64,000 nucleotides of DNA from Alphaproteobacteria bacterium (GTDB lineage: Bacteria; Pseudomonadota; Alphaproteobacteria; UBA2966; CAIVPW01). Position 1 is the stretch's first letter. Every line of letters begins with the position of its first letter. The position numbers and the translations under genes were made by a program. Positions 1 through 7,339 of this stretch are shown one piece after another. The stretch covers positions 115,934-179,933 of the forward strand of contig CANKGV010000003.1 in assembly GCA_947481575.1 (NCBI GenBank), written 5' to 3'. The notes below the pieces were generated by a model. The model searched no databases, was not told the DNA's origin, and saw only the letters and a program-made list of their open reading frames with translations.

Positions 1-1262
1 GCAAGGAACCGTCAGGCGGCGTAAACGCCGACGACGCCATCAAGACCCGCACGTTCCGCGGCACCAACACGGTGTTCCGCAGCGCGGGCGGCAAAGACAT
101 CATCGTTGTCGGCGCTGGGGGCTCCGGCGTCGGCTGGGTTGGGGGCTATGACGCCGCCAACGGCAAGAACGTCTGGCGCACCTACACGATCCCGCAGCCG
201 GGCGAGGCCAACTTCGGCACTTGGCCGGACGACAAGTGGAAATGGGGCGGCGCTATGCCCTGGGGCCCGAGTGCCTACGACGTGGACAACAATACGGTGT
301 TCATCGGCACCGGCGAACCGTCTCCGGTTTACGACCCCGAGTTCCGGCCCGGCGCCAATCTCTATTCCGTCAGCACGCTGGCGCTCGACGCCGACACCGG
401 GAAGATGAAGTGGTTCTTCCAGGAGACGCCGAACGATCAGTGGGACTACGATTCGACCAGCACCCGTATCCTTTACGATCGGATCGGTACCGACGGCAAA
501 GCCCGCGCCGTGGTTAGCAACTGGGCCCGCAACGGCTTCTTCTACACATATGACCGCGTGACCGGCGAATTTCTCTCGGCGATCCCACAGTCGTCCAACA
601 TCAACTGGACCAAGGGCATCGATCCCAAAACCGGCAAGCCGGTGGAGTTCAATGGCACGCAGACTCTGCAGACCTACAATGTTGCGGGACCGCGGGCGGG
701 CCGCGCGGAAAAGGACGCTCCCCTGCTATGCATGACCTGGGGCGGTTCCCCGACGGGCATTTGGCCGGCCTCGTTTGACCCCACCAGTGGGGTCTCCTAC
801 CAAACGAGAACCGGTGGGTGCACCTACCAGACCCTCGTTACGCCTGCTGCCACCAACTTCCAGCCACTCGCGCGCGAGTGCCTCGGTTGCGTGATCAAAC
901 AGGTGCAGGTGAACACGAACGCCAACCTGGTCGCTATCGATACGCGTAGCGGCAAGGTGGTGAACACCTTCACCCGCGATCTCGGCATTCCGAGTGATCG
1001 CCAGGCCGAAGTTGGGACTCTGGTCACTGCCGGCGGCTTGGTGTTCACCGGGTTCGACGACGGTGGATTCTCGGCCTACGACAAGGACACCCTTGCCGAA
1101 CTGTGGCGGTTCAACACCGGCACTGGTCTGAAGGCCGCGCCGATCACCTTCTCGGTGGGTGGAAAGCAGTACATCGCCCATGTCGCCGGTGGTGACAATC
1201 CGGGCAACGGCATCCGTTCGTTGATTATGCCGTCCGCAACGCTGATCGTTTACGGGCTCTAG
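1..1262 (+). CDS. PQQ-dependent alcohol dehydrogenase, C-terminal part (5' end outside window)
   Basis: The reading frame is open from base 3 with no start, so the gene begins before the window; about 420 residues are visible. It carries the beta-propeller W-motifs of quinoproteins (AYDAANGKNVW-like, LALDADTGKMKW, AYDKDTLAELWRF) and the segment NDQWDYDST, which matches the DxWD motif that holds the active-site Asp in methanol/ethanol dehydrogenases. The family oxidises alcohols in the periplasm and passes electrons to a cytochrome c. The protein stops just after the propeller (ending in IVYGL), so there is no fused haem domain as in quinohaemoproteins. The separate cytochrome c at 2820-3293 is the natural partner candidate. 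The substrate cannot be told from this part. Confidence 0.9.
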   Translation, partial: KEPSGGVNADDAIKTRTFRGTNTVFRSAGGKDIIVVGAGGSGVGWVGGYDAANGKNVWRTYTIPQPGEANFGTWPDDKWKWGGAMPWGPSAYDVDNNTVFIGTGEPSPVYDPEFRPGANLYSVSTLALDADTGKMKWFFQETPNDQWDYDSTSTRILYDRIGTDGKARAVVSNWARNGFFYTYDRVTGEFLSAIPQSSNINWTKGIDPKTGKPVEFNGTQTLQTYNVAGPRAGRAEKDAPLLCMTWGGSPTGIWPASFDPTSGVSYQTRTGGCTYQTLVTPAATNFQPLARECLGCVIKQVQVNTNANLVAIDTRSGKVVNTFTRDLGIPSDRQAEVGTLVTAGGLVFTGFDDGGFSAYDKDTLAELWRFNTGTGLKAAPITFSVGGKQYIAHVAGGDNPGNGIRSLIMPSATLIVYGL

Positions 1263-1286
1263 TCGTCGAGCCTCGTTCTTATCAGG

Positions 1287-1316
1287 CAGGGGGAGCTTCG
1301 CGCTCCCCCTGTTTGT
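1287..1316 (+). terminator. Rho-independent terminator after the PQQ dehydrogenase
   Basis: A perfect 10-bp stem (CAGGGGGAGC at 1287-1296 and GCTCCCCCTG at 1302-1311) with a TTCGC loop is followed by TTTGTT. It lies 24 bp after the dehydrogenase stop codon and before the next gene. Confidence 0.85.
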
Positions 1317-1332
1317 TCGTGCAGGGGTCCAG

Positions 1333-2079
1333 ATGCTCCGCTTACTTGTTGCCGTGCTCGCTGTTGCCTGCGGACTGCCGGTCAGCGCTGCGTTTGCGCA
1401 AAGCCGCGCCCGAATATGGGATGTCCAATTCGGGACTCCGGTTACGCAGTTGCCAATCAACGAATGGGTCGACCCGGCGTGCGGGACCAACGGGGGACCG
1501 CCGACGTTGCCGCTTACAACCTTTGCCGATTTTGTCCGCTGCCCGGTCGAACCTGCGACGGGTCTGCGCGAAGTGTGGTTCGTCTACGACGACGAATGGG
1601 AATACATCGCGCGCGCACAGCGGGATGAACGCGGGATCGCCCGGTACTCGGCGAATGCCCTGGACCGGCAGCCGATCCTTACCTCACTCTTGATCGACGG
1701 CGGTGGACTGGTGCAGGGGTACCGCGTGATCACCGACCCACGGGCCCCGGTCGATGTCCGCAGAGACAGCCACTTGTTGGGCGGGCTTCTCAAGACCCTG
1801 ATCGGTGGGGCCCGATGGAACTGCGCCGACCAGCCGGCCGAGGAGCGCGAGCGGCCCATCGACGGCCTATTCGTAAAACAGACTTGCGTAGCAGTTTCCG
1901 AAAAGCGCCTCGCTAGGGTAGAGACCCGCTACCTCTACAAAGCAGGACAAGACCTCCGCGACGTCCCGAGGTTTGCCGCCGATGCGGCCGGTGACTTTGA
2001 AAGCGCGTCGCGTCTGGAGGTCTACGCCATCGATGCGGTCACGGGTGCACCTTGCTGTCAGGCATACGTGCGCCCGTAA
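1333..2079 (+). CDS. Unknown secreted protein, 248 aa
   Basis: A clear Sec signal peptide (MLRLLVAVLAVACGLP then SAAFAQ, cleavage near residue 23) leads a mature protein of about 225 residues with scattered cysteines, including an adjacent CC pair near the C-terminus (GAPCCQAY). I do not recognise a family. GCAGGGG lies 5 bp before the ATG. It follows the dehydrogenase terminator, so it is probably transcribed on its own or by read-through. Its last 41 bp overlap the convergent end of the pentapeptide gene on the other strand. A role linked to the quinoprotein system is only a guess from position. Confidence 0.75.
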   Translation: MLRLLVAVLAVACGLPVSAAFAQSRARIWDVQFGTPVTQLPINEWVDPACGTNGGPPTLPLTTFADFVRCPVEPATGLREVWFVYDDEWEYIARAQRDERGIARYSANALDRQPILTSLLIDGGGLVQGYRVITDPRAPVDVRRDSHLLGGLLKTLIGGARWNCADQPAEERERPIDGLFVKQTCVAVSEKRLARVETRYLYKAGQDLRDVPRFAADAAGDFESASRLEVYAIDAVTGAPCCQAYVRP

Positions 2080-2800
2080 GGTCGGCATTCTGAAGGTTTG
2101 CCGTGGTCATGGTGGCCGCCAGCAAGTCGGAATTGCGCAAGTTGGCTTCCCCTAGGTCCGCGCCATCGAAATTGGAGCCGCGCAGAATGGCGTTGCTGAG
2201 GTCCGCGTTGCGCAAATCCGCGCCGGCGAAGTAGGTCGCCTCTGCGGTGGCATCGCGCAGGTCAGCCCGGAACAGTGCGGTATCGCGAAGATCGGCCTCG
2301 CTTAGATTGGCTTTGCCAAGCCGCGCGTCGCTGAGGCGGGCACCGCCTAAATCTGCCCGGAACAGATTGGCGCTCTCGAGATTTGCGCGGAGCAGGCGTG
2401 CGCTGCCCATCATAGCCTCGGAAAGGTCGGCACCAGCGAGGTTTGCTGCCGATGCGTCTGCCGCAAATAGCATCGCGCCGGTGAGAGTGGCGCGCGCCAG
2501 GTTGGCGAACGTTAAGTCCGCGCGGTTGAGGTTGGCGTAGGCCAAGTTCGCCCCCGCTAGGTTGGCCCCGCGTAAGTTGGCGTGGTGGAACGACACCTCT
2601 TCGAGGTTGGCCCCCGAAAGGTCTGCGCCGGCGAGGTTACGCCGCTTCAGATTCGCGCCAACGAGATCGCAGCCGGGGCAGTCGTTGGTCTGGCTGGAAA
2701 GAAAGGCGGCCTCGCGCGCTTGTGCGTGCGCGCTCTGCGTTGGCGCAGCAACCGCCAACGCAACGGCTAACGCGCCGGCAAGCCAGAGAGGAACGCGCAT
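2039..2800 (-). CDS. Exported pentapeptide-repeat protein
   Basis: The 253-aa protein starts at MRVPLWLAGALAV (ATG complement at 2798-2800), giving a Sec signal peptide ending near AHAQA; a longer frame upstream lacks a signal and was not chosen. From about residue 45 to the end it is built of A(D/N)LXX pentapeptides (for example GADLS, GANLE, RADLT, KANLS), the pattern of a right-handed quadrilateral beta-helix. A short CPGC motif precedes the helix. It lies 19 bp downstream of the cytochrome c gene on the same strand and is probably co-transcribed. Most bacterial pentapeptide proteins have unknown roles; this one should act in the periplasm or at the surface. Confidence 0.85.
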   Translation of the reverse strand: MRVPLWLAGALAVALAVAAPTQSAHAQAREAAFLSSQTNDCPGCDLVGANLKRRNLAGADLSGANLEEVSFHHANLRGANLAGANLAYANLNRADLTFANLARATLTGAMLFAADASAANLAGADLSEAMMGSARLLRANLESANLFRADLGGARLSDARLGKANLSEADLRDTALFRADLRDATAEATYFAGADLRNADLSNAILRGSNFDGADLGEANLRNSDLLAATMTTANLQNADLTGARMPDSKVHP

Positions 2801-2819
2801 CGCCGCGCGCGTTAGGCCG

Positions 2820-3293
2820 TCACTGTGGGTACTGCAGGCATTCCGGAGCGTTCTGGTTGCCCTCGTTGAACGCAGCGCAATACTTCTTGTTGAGGCGCGC
2901 TTGGCCAACAACGTTGGCGACCAGGAAGTCCACCAGCGTCTTGATTTGCTGTTCGGTTAGCTGAGCGCCCTTGGCGGTCTGGTCGGGTACAGCGCCGACC
3001 GGAACGCCGTAGCAGGAGGTCTTGGTGTAGGCGCCGTCCAAGTGGAACGGCATTTTCGTGCCGGGGCGGCCGCACGAAATAGTTTCCCTTAGCAGGTCCG
3101 CGTCCAGCTTCGTCTTGCGCAGGCTGGGACCCGGCGGGTACGCGGGGTCGCCATCGCCGTCCGCGAGGTTGCCGTGGCAGTTGGCGCAAGCGCTCTTGAG
3201 CCAGACGTTGGCGCCGCCGTCCTGGGCGTGGGCCGGCACCACGAGCGCGAGCGTCGCGACCGCAGCGAGTGCCATGACGAATGAGCGAGCCAT
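2820..3293 (-). CDS. Periplasmic class I-type cytochrome c
   Basis: A 157-aa protein with a signal peptide (MARSFVMALAAVATLAL to AHAQ) and one haem-binding CANCH motif around residues 36-40. A GTKMPF segment about 50 residues later supplies a plausible axial Met. The ATG at 3293 has GGGAGG 6 bp upstream, which decides the start over a longer upstream frame. Single-haem cytochromes of this kind accept electrons from periplasmic PQQ dehydrogenases, and one lies about 1.6 kb away on the other strand, so that role is likely but inferred. The gene heads a two-gene unit with the pentapeptide protein. Confidence 0.88.
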   Translation of the reverse strand: MARSFVMALAAVATLALVVPAHAQDGGANVWLKSACANCHGNLADGDGDPAYPPGPSLRKTKLDADLLRETISCGRPGTKMPFHLDGAYTKTSCYGVPVGAVPDQTAKGAQLTEQQIKTLVDFLVANVVGQARLNKKYCAAFNEGNQNAPECLQYPQ

Positions 3294-3394
3294 TGAATCC
3301 TCCCGAATCGCGTACCGACCGGACCAGCTAACACTCGCTGCGAGGCCGGAGCAAGCGGCGGTTGCGATCGGTTCAATGATGCCCCCGGCGCGCT

Positions 3395-4297
3395 CTAGGG
3401 CGCCCGTTGCTCCGCGCACACATCGCGGACGCAGCCGCGCAGCCAGCGATGGGCGGGATCGGCATCGGCCCGCGGGTGCCACAGCAGGGATACGGTGATC
3501 GCCGGTACGGCGACGGGGAGCGCAAAACTATGCATGCCGGTGCGCAGGTTTCCGGTGTGCCGTTCGGGGACGCTGGCGATCAGTTCGGACGCCCGCGCCA
3601 GCGCCAGCGCGGCCGAGAATCCGCCGACGACCGCGACGACTTCGCGTTCCAACCCGAGCAGAGTCAGGGCGGCGTCGATCGGGCCGTGGTCCTGGCCGCG
3701 CCGGGAAACGCCGATATGTCGGCCCGCCGCATAGCGCGCGGCCGTGACCTTGCCCCGGGCCAGCGGGTGGCCGGTCCGTACGACGCCGACAAAGCGGTCT
3801 TGAAACAGCGCGTGGGCACGCACCTCGGGTCCGGTGGCCGGCCCGACCACGCCGGTCTCCAGATCCACCGTTCCATCGCGCAGGGAGGCGCTGTCTTTGT
3901 CTGCCTTCGGCACGAAGCGGAGCCGCACGCCCGGCGCCTCGGCAGCCGCACGCGCGATGAGACCCGGCCCGAAGTTTTCGACGAAGCCATCGCTGGTGCG
4001 CAGGGTGAATGTCCGGACCAGGTGCTGGAGATTCAGCGCATCGGCGGGGCGGAGGACCGCCGCACCGTCCCGTACCAGTTCGCTCACCCGATCGCGCAGT
4101 TCGAGGGCCCGGGGGGTGGGAACCAGCCCGCGCCCGGCCCGGACCAACAAGGGATCACCGGTCGCCGCGCGCACTCGCGCCAGCGCCCGGCTCATCGCCG
4201 ACGGACTTAGATGCAGGCGCTTGGCCGCGCGCGCGACGCTGCCTTCGGCGAGCAGCACATCAAGGGTGACGAGCAGGTTGAGATCCGGTCGCGGCAC
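3395..4297 (-). CDS. LysR-family transcriptional regulator
   Basis: 300 aa, the usual LysR length. The N-terminal winged helix-turn-helix is clear (DLNLLVTLDVLLAEGS, then RAAKRLHLSPSAMSRALARVR), followed by a substrate-binding domain from about residue 90. The start is GTG at 4297 because no in-frame ATG is near. It is transcribed away from the DUF2798 gene at 4407, with a 109-bp gap where LysR regulators usually bind, so that gene is the likely target. Its effector is not evident. Confidence 0.92.
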   Translation of the reverse strand: MPRPDLNLLVTLDVLLAEGSVARAAKRLHLSPSAMSRALARVRAATGDPLLVRAGRGLVPTPRALELRDRVSELVRDGAAVLRPADALNLQHLVRTFTLRTSDGFVENFGPGLIARAAAEAPGVRLRFVPKADKDSASLRDGTVDLETGVVGPATGPEVRAHALFQDRFVGVVRTGHPLARGKVTAARYAAGRHIGVSRRGQDHGPIDAALTLLGLEREVVAVVGGFSAALALARASELIASVPERHTGNLRTGMHSFALPVAVPAITVSLLWHPRADADPAHRWLRGCVRDVCAEQRAP

Positions 4298-4406
4298 GGG
4301 CCAATCATAGCGTCAAGCGCACGAATACAATGCAAATGGTGCGTCTTCCGCCATGCCGGGGAAAGGCCTATTTCCAGGGCTGTCGCACTCGTTCAGGAGA
4401 CCTCCC

Positions 4407-4631
4407 ATGATCCCAGCCCGGTTCGCTCCCGTTCTGTTCGGCTTCGTTCTGTCGTGCCTGATGTCGTTTGTCGTTTCCGGCATTTCTACCTTCCGCAATG
4501 CCGGACTGGTCGACGGCTTCTTCGGCTACTGGATCGGCGCCTGGCTGCCGTCTTGGTTCATCGCGTTCCCGATCGTTCTGGTGGTCGGCCCGGTGGCGCG
4601 CCGGATCGTCGGTCGCCTAGTGAAAGCCTGA
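4407..4631 (+). CDS. DUF2798 small membrane protein
   Basis: A 74-aa protein with two transmembrane helices (about residues 5-25 and 40-62) and the family pattern MIPARFAP...SGISTFRNAGL...WIGAWLPSWFIAFPIVLVVGP. The start is fixed by AGGAG at 4396-4400, 7 bp before the ATG; an 18-codon extension upstream has no such site. DUF2798 proteins are inner-membrane proteins of unknown function that are often found beside LysR genes, as here. Confidence 0.85.
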   Translation: MIPARFAPVLFGFVLSCLMSFVVSGISTFRNAGLVDGFFGYWIGAWLPSWFIAFPIVLVVGPVARRIVGRLVKA

Positions 4632-4646
4632 CGCCCGGTCAATGCA

Positions 4647-4675
4647 GCGCGGTGAACGCCCCCGCGACCGGCGCC
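4647..4675 (+). repeat. Direct repeat copy A (29 bp, pairs with 5022-5050)
   Basis: 27 of 29 bases match 5022-5050, with a perfect 19-bp core beginning GCGCGGTGAAC. On the minus strand both copies encode APVAGAFTA followed by a stop two codons later. Copy B is the 3' end of the intact gene at 5014-5292, so copy A looks like a leftover of a second copy of that gene. Confidence 0.7.
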
Positions 4676-4765
4676 GCAGCGCGAAGGCGGCGTGACCCAC
4701 ATTATCGCTCAAACGGCGTGACGTAGTTCCTATGCCTTGCCTCGAAGAAGGTCGATGTTCGGTGC

Positions 4766-4960
4766 GTGCCAGATCAGACCAAGAAGTTCCGGGGGAATGC
4801 CACTGAGGCGCGGGCCAAGGCGGCGAATGCCAGCGACCCAGCCAACCAGAGAATGCTTCTGGAGGTCGCCACAACCTGGGACATCCTGGCGAGCGACCAC
4901 GAGGATTCGCTCTTGGCGGACCAACTATTGGAATGGGACCCGCGCGCGAGCGAAGCCTAA
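4766..4960 (+). CDS. Small hypothetical protein, 64 aa
   Basis: GTG start giving MPDQTKKFRGNATEARAKAANASDP and ending DPRASEA. It resembles short helical proteins common in alphaproteobacteria, with an N-A-x-E-x-R-x-x-A-x-x-A-x-D-P pattern and a C-terminal acidic helix; their function is unknown. The ribosome-binding site is weak (GAAGAAGG about 15 bp upstream), so the start is uncertain. It sits between the two copies of the 29-bp direct repeat. Confidence 0.55.
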   Translation: MPDQTKKFRGNATEARAKAANASDPANQRMLLEVATTWDILASDHEDSLLADQLLEWDPRASEA

Positions 4961-5013
4961 ACCGGCTGCGCCGCAGGCACTCTTCAACGGCGAAGGGGCT
5001 GAAAACCCCAGGA

Positions 5014-5292
5014 TCAGTCTGGCGCGGTGAACGCCCCCGCCACGGGCGCCACTTCGATCGAGGCGCCGGTGCGGGCGACGGCGAGGATGCCGTTGTCGCA
5101 GCGTGGAGCGCCGTCCGGCCCGGCCGCCTCTAGATTCACGACGATGAAGTCGCCGGCGCGGAGTACTTCGCGGCCGCCGTCGAAGTAGTGGGGGGCGAGC
5201 AAGTCTGGGGCGCGGTCGGCGCTGCGGAAGTGCCACAGGGTGAAGCCGTTGGCGTAACCCACCACGCTGAGCTGGCGCGGGTTGTAGGGCAT
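5014..5292 (-). CDS. Unknown phage-associated protein under repressor control, 92 aa
   Basis: Starts MPYNPRQLSVVGYANGFTLWHF; GAGGAGG lies 7 bp upstream of the ATG, which rules out a 9-codon extension. No transmembrane helix or signal is seen. Proteins of this look occur in alphaproteobacterial prophages, often near tail or capsid genes, without a known role. It is transcribed leftward from a strong promoter whose -10 lies inside the 19-bp operator at 5322-5340, so it should be switched on when the S24 repressor is removed. Its 3' end is repeated at 4647-4675. Confidence 0.7.
   Translation of the reverse strand: MPYNPRQLSVVGYANGFTLWHFRSADRAPDLLAPHYFDGGREVLRAGDFIVVNLEAAGPDGAPRCDNGILAVARTGASIEVAPVAGAFTAPD
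5022..5050 (+). repeat. Direct repeat copy B (29 bp, pairs with 4647-4675)
   Basis: This copy forms the 3' end of the 5014-5292 gene. The two copies lie 375 bp apart in the same orientation and bracket the 64-aa gene at 4766-4960. Confidence 0.7.
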
Positions 5293-5321
5293 CGGGTGCC
5301 TCCTCATTGCGAGAGGCACAA

Positions 5322-5350
5322 ACGATACACTACGTATCGTATCCGGTCAA
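5322..5350 (-). promoter_or_regulatory. Repressible promoter and 19-bp operator O1 (leftward)
   Basis: On the minus strand: TTGACC (5350-5345), a 17-bp spacer, then TATCGT (5327-5322). The -10 lies inside a perfect inverted repeat, ACGATAC-ACTAC-GTATCGT at 5322-5340. It drives the gene starting at 5292. The same 7-5-7 repeat layout recurs at 6173-6191 on the other side of the S24 repressor gene, so this is inferred to be a repressor operator. Confidence 0.75.
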
Positions 5351-5398
5351 TTCACGACGATTTGTAGAAGGCGGGAATCCGCCGCCGGCGTGGCGGAA

Positions 5399-6106
5399 TT
5401 AGCGGCGGTTGTACTTGCCGACGACGACGAGGGCCTGCTGCCACTCGGTGCGGGCGAGGTCGTAGTCCTTGGGCGGATTGTACTGGCGCACGGTCCACGC
5501 CTCGGTGGTCCAACGCATCATGCGTTTGATCAGGGCGGCGCGGGAGCCGTCGCTGTCGGTGGACAGCAGCAGCACGTCGTCGCCGGATTGCACCGGGCGC
5601 TGGGGGTGGACCAGGATCATGTCGCCCTGCTCGTAGCGCGGCTCCATGCTCTGGCCGATCACGTACACCGCGAACGCCCCGCGCACGCTCAACAGCGGCT
5701 CCGGGCGCTTGACCCAATCGATGGGGTCGCTGGTTACGATCATGCCGCTCTTGCCGCCTTCCGCACTGGCATAGACGGGCAGGTCGCTGTCGCCGGTGAG
5801 GACGGGGCGGCCGTCGATTTCCACTTCGTTCGGGCGCAGGCGGGCGAGGTCTTCTTCGGTGCGGGCTTCGCCTTCGGGCTCGACGTTGTAGGGGTCGCCG
5901 GTGCCGGTGAGCAGCCACACCCAGTTGGCGTTGAGGACGCCGGCGTAGCGGCGCGCCTGGGGCTCGCCGAAGCCGCGCAGGCCGGACTCGTGGGCGCGGT
6001 AGCTGACTTCGGGGACGCCCAGGTTGCGGGCGAATTCGGCGGCCGAGCGGAAGCTCGAACGCTCGCGCAAAAAGGCCAACCGGCCGTGGGGTGTTTCGAT
6101 TGCCAT
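5399..6106 (-). CDS. Phage repressor, helix-turn-helix plus S24 (LexA/CI-like) peptidase
   Basis: 235 aa. The N-terminal 70 residues form an XRE-type DNA-binding domain (SAAEFARNLGVPEVSYRAHE). The C-terminal half has the S24 Ser/Lys dyad: Ser in GQSMEPRYEQGDM and Lys in AALIKRMMRW. Such repressors cut themselves when RecA is activated by DNA damage, which induces the prophage. The auto-cleavage site is probably in the 110-120 region (ASAEGGKSG) but is not a clean Ala-Gly. It is flanked by matching operators at 5322-5340 and 6173-6191. GGGAGGG lies about 14 bp before the ATG. Confidence 0.9.
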   Translation of the reverse strand: MAIETPHGRLAFLRERSSFRSAAEFARNLGVPEVSYRAHESGLRGFGEPQARRYAGVLNANWVWLLTGTGDPYNVEPEGEARTEEDLARLRPNEVEIDGRPVLTGDSDLPVYASAEGGKSGMIVTSDPIDWVKRPEPLLSVRGAFAVYVIGQSMEPRYEQGDMILVHPQRPVQSGDDVLLLSTDSDGSRAALIKRMMRWTTEAWTVRQYNPPKDYDLARTEWQQALVVVGKYNRR

Positions 6107-6153
6107 GACGAAACCCTAGCCCTCCCGGCGCAGTTTGTACAGTACGGAATGGG

Positions 6154-6191
6154 TTGACAAACCCCGCTACGTACGATACGATCTGTACCAT
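6154..6191 (+). promoter_or_regulatory. Repressible promoter and operator O2 (rightward)
   Basis: TTGACA at 6154-6159, a 17-bp spacer and TACGAT at 6177-6182 make a near-ideal sigma-70 promoter reading toward 6257. The -10 overlaps ACGATAC-GATCT-GTACCAT (6173-6191): the left arm is identical to that of O1 and 5 of 7 bases match in the right arm. This is inferred to be the right operator of the S24 repressor. Confidence 0.75.
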
Positions 6192-6256
6192 TCTTAGTGT
6201 CGGGTTCGTGTGACCGGCGGCCACCAACCGGGGCCGCGCCGAGGGAGGGGATAGCC

Positions 6257-6736
6257 ATGCCTGTGCGTATCCGGCGCAAACGCAAACCGCCGGCCGGTCC
6301 CGACTGCGGCACCCCGGAAGCGCAGGCTCGCAAGCGCGAGCTGGTGGGCGACGGCGACCCGGCGCTGGCGGGCTATCCGCTGGGCGTGCTGCTGGCGCGG
6401 CGGGTGATTACCCAAGACCAGCACGACGCGGGACGGCACTACGCGTATCTGGCCGGGCGGGTGCTGGGACGCACGCGGCCGTATCGTCCGGATTCGGGAT
6501 CAGGCGGCAGCACGGAATTGGGCGAGGGCGCACTGGAGGCCGTGGAGGACCGCTGGCGCGAAGCAGCGGCGGCGCTGCTGGCGGCGGGGCGGCGCGCCAA
6601 GGACGCGGTGGACAATGCAGCGCTGTTCGAGCGCTTGCCGGTGGCCGCCGAGCTTGGTGCGCTTACCGCCGGGCTCGATGCGCTGGCATTGTGGCGCCGC
6701 GGGCGGCGGCCGCTGTTCGCCGAGGCCGCCGAGTAG
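6257..6736 (+). CDS. Unknown phage-type protein, 159 aa
   Basis: ATG with GGGAGGGG 6 bp upstream. The N-terminus is very basic (MPVRIRRKRKPP), then a segment of the type GDGDPALAGYPLGVLLARRVI...DAGRHYAYLAGRVLGRT, which I associate with genes next to repressors in alphaproteobacterial prophages; no function is known to me. The C-terminal half is an Ala/Arg-rich helical region. It is the first gene after the repressor-controlled rightward promoter and so the first product expected on induction. A DNA-binding or early regulatory role is possible but unproven. Confidence 0.7.
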   Translation: MPVRIRRKRKPPAGPDCGTPEAQARKRELVGDGDPALAGYPLGVLLARRVITQDQHDAGRHYAYLAGRVLGRTRPYRPDSGSGGSTELGEGALEAVEDRWREAAAALLAAGRRAKDAVDNAALFERLPVAAELGALTAGLDALALWRRGRRPLFAEAAE

Positions 6737-6741
6737 GGCGG

Positions 6742-7164
6742 CTAGGCCGGACCCGGCACGGGAGGCACGCCGTCCGCTTCGGCGGCTTGGTTCAGCGCTT
6801 GGACGATCATGTTCCAGTGGGTGTTGGGCGCGCGGACCGACATCAGCATCGGGCCGAACATCGCGATCATCATGCCGGTGCCGGGAGCATCGGGCGTGGG
6901 GGTGATCGACAGGCTGGTGGGATCGGCCACCATTTCCATGTCGAGGGCTTCCGGCGCCTTGAGCAGCGTTGGATTGCGCAGGCCCCAGCCAGTACCGAGG
7001 CGGCAGAAGTGCGCCAGCATGCGCGACATCTGTTCGTTGGTGGCGGAGAACGAGAACTTCTCGCCCTTGCCGTTGGTGAGTTCGACGCCGAAGCGCGTGC
7101 CGTTGTAGCCGCCGCTGATGTCGACAACCTCGGGCCGGGTGAACAACGCTGCCTGGTCTGCCAT
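6742..7164 (-). CDS. Hypothetical protein, 140 aa
   Basis: Starts MADQAALFTRPEVVDISGGYNG with AAGGAACGG upstream. No signal peptide or transmembrane helix is clear, although the middle has a Met-rich hydrophobic stretch (GTGMMIAMFGPMLMSV). The family is not recognised. It converges on the 6257-6736 gene with only 5 bp between stop codons and diverges from the secreted protein at 7340. It may be a lysogeny-expressed cargo gene, since its direction differs from the late operon, or a host gene. Confidence 0.65.
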   Translation of the reverse strand: MADQAALFTRPEVVDISGGYNGTRFGVELTNGKGEKFSFSATNEQMSRMLAHFCRLGTGWGLRNPTLLKAPEALDMEMVADPTSLSITPTPDAPGTGMMIAMFGPMLMSVRAPNTHWNMIVQALNQAAEADGVPPVPGPA

Positions 7165-7339
7165 TAGCCGTTCCTTGCCGTGTGCTTACGATGTTGGGCG
7201 CGCAGCATAGTTATCGATCGGCCCGCGCAACAGCGGCGATATGGTTTCCAGATGTGGCGCCCCGGGTGGCGAGGCCCAAGCCAGTCCGCCTATGATGGCC
7301 GTGCCGCACCCGGTGCGGCCGGCCAACCAGGGTAGATAG

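Noticed and set aside
4994-5020. GGGGCTG...CCAGGATC resembling the tRNA-Val 3' end, considered as attL
   Set aside because: Only about 7 consecutive bases match and spacing differs from the tRNA T-arm; no convincing att duplicate.
5352-6227. Alternative minus-strand frame of 291 codons overlapping the repressor
   Set aside because: Arg/Pro-rich composition without domains; the repressor frame has helix-turn-helix and the S24 dyad.
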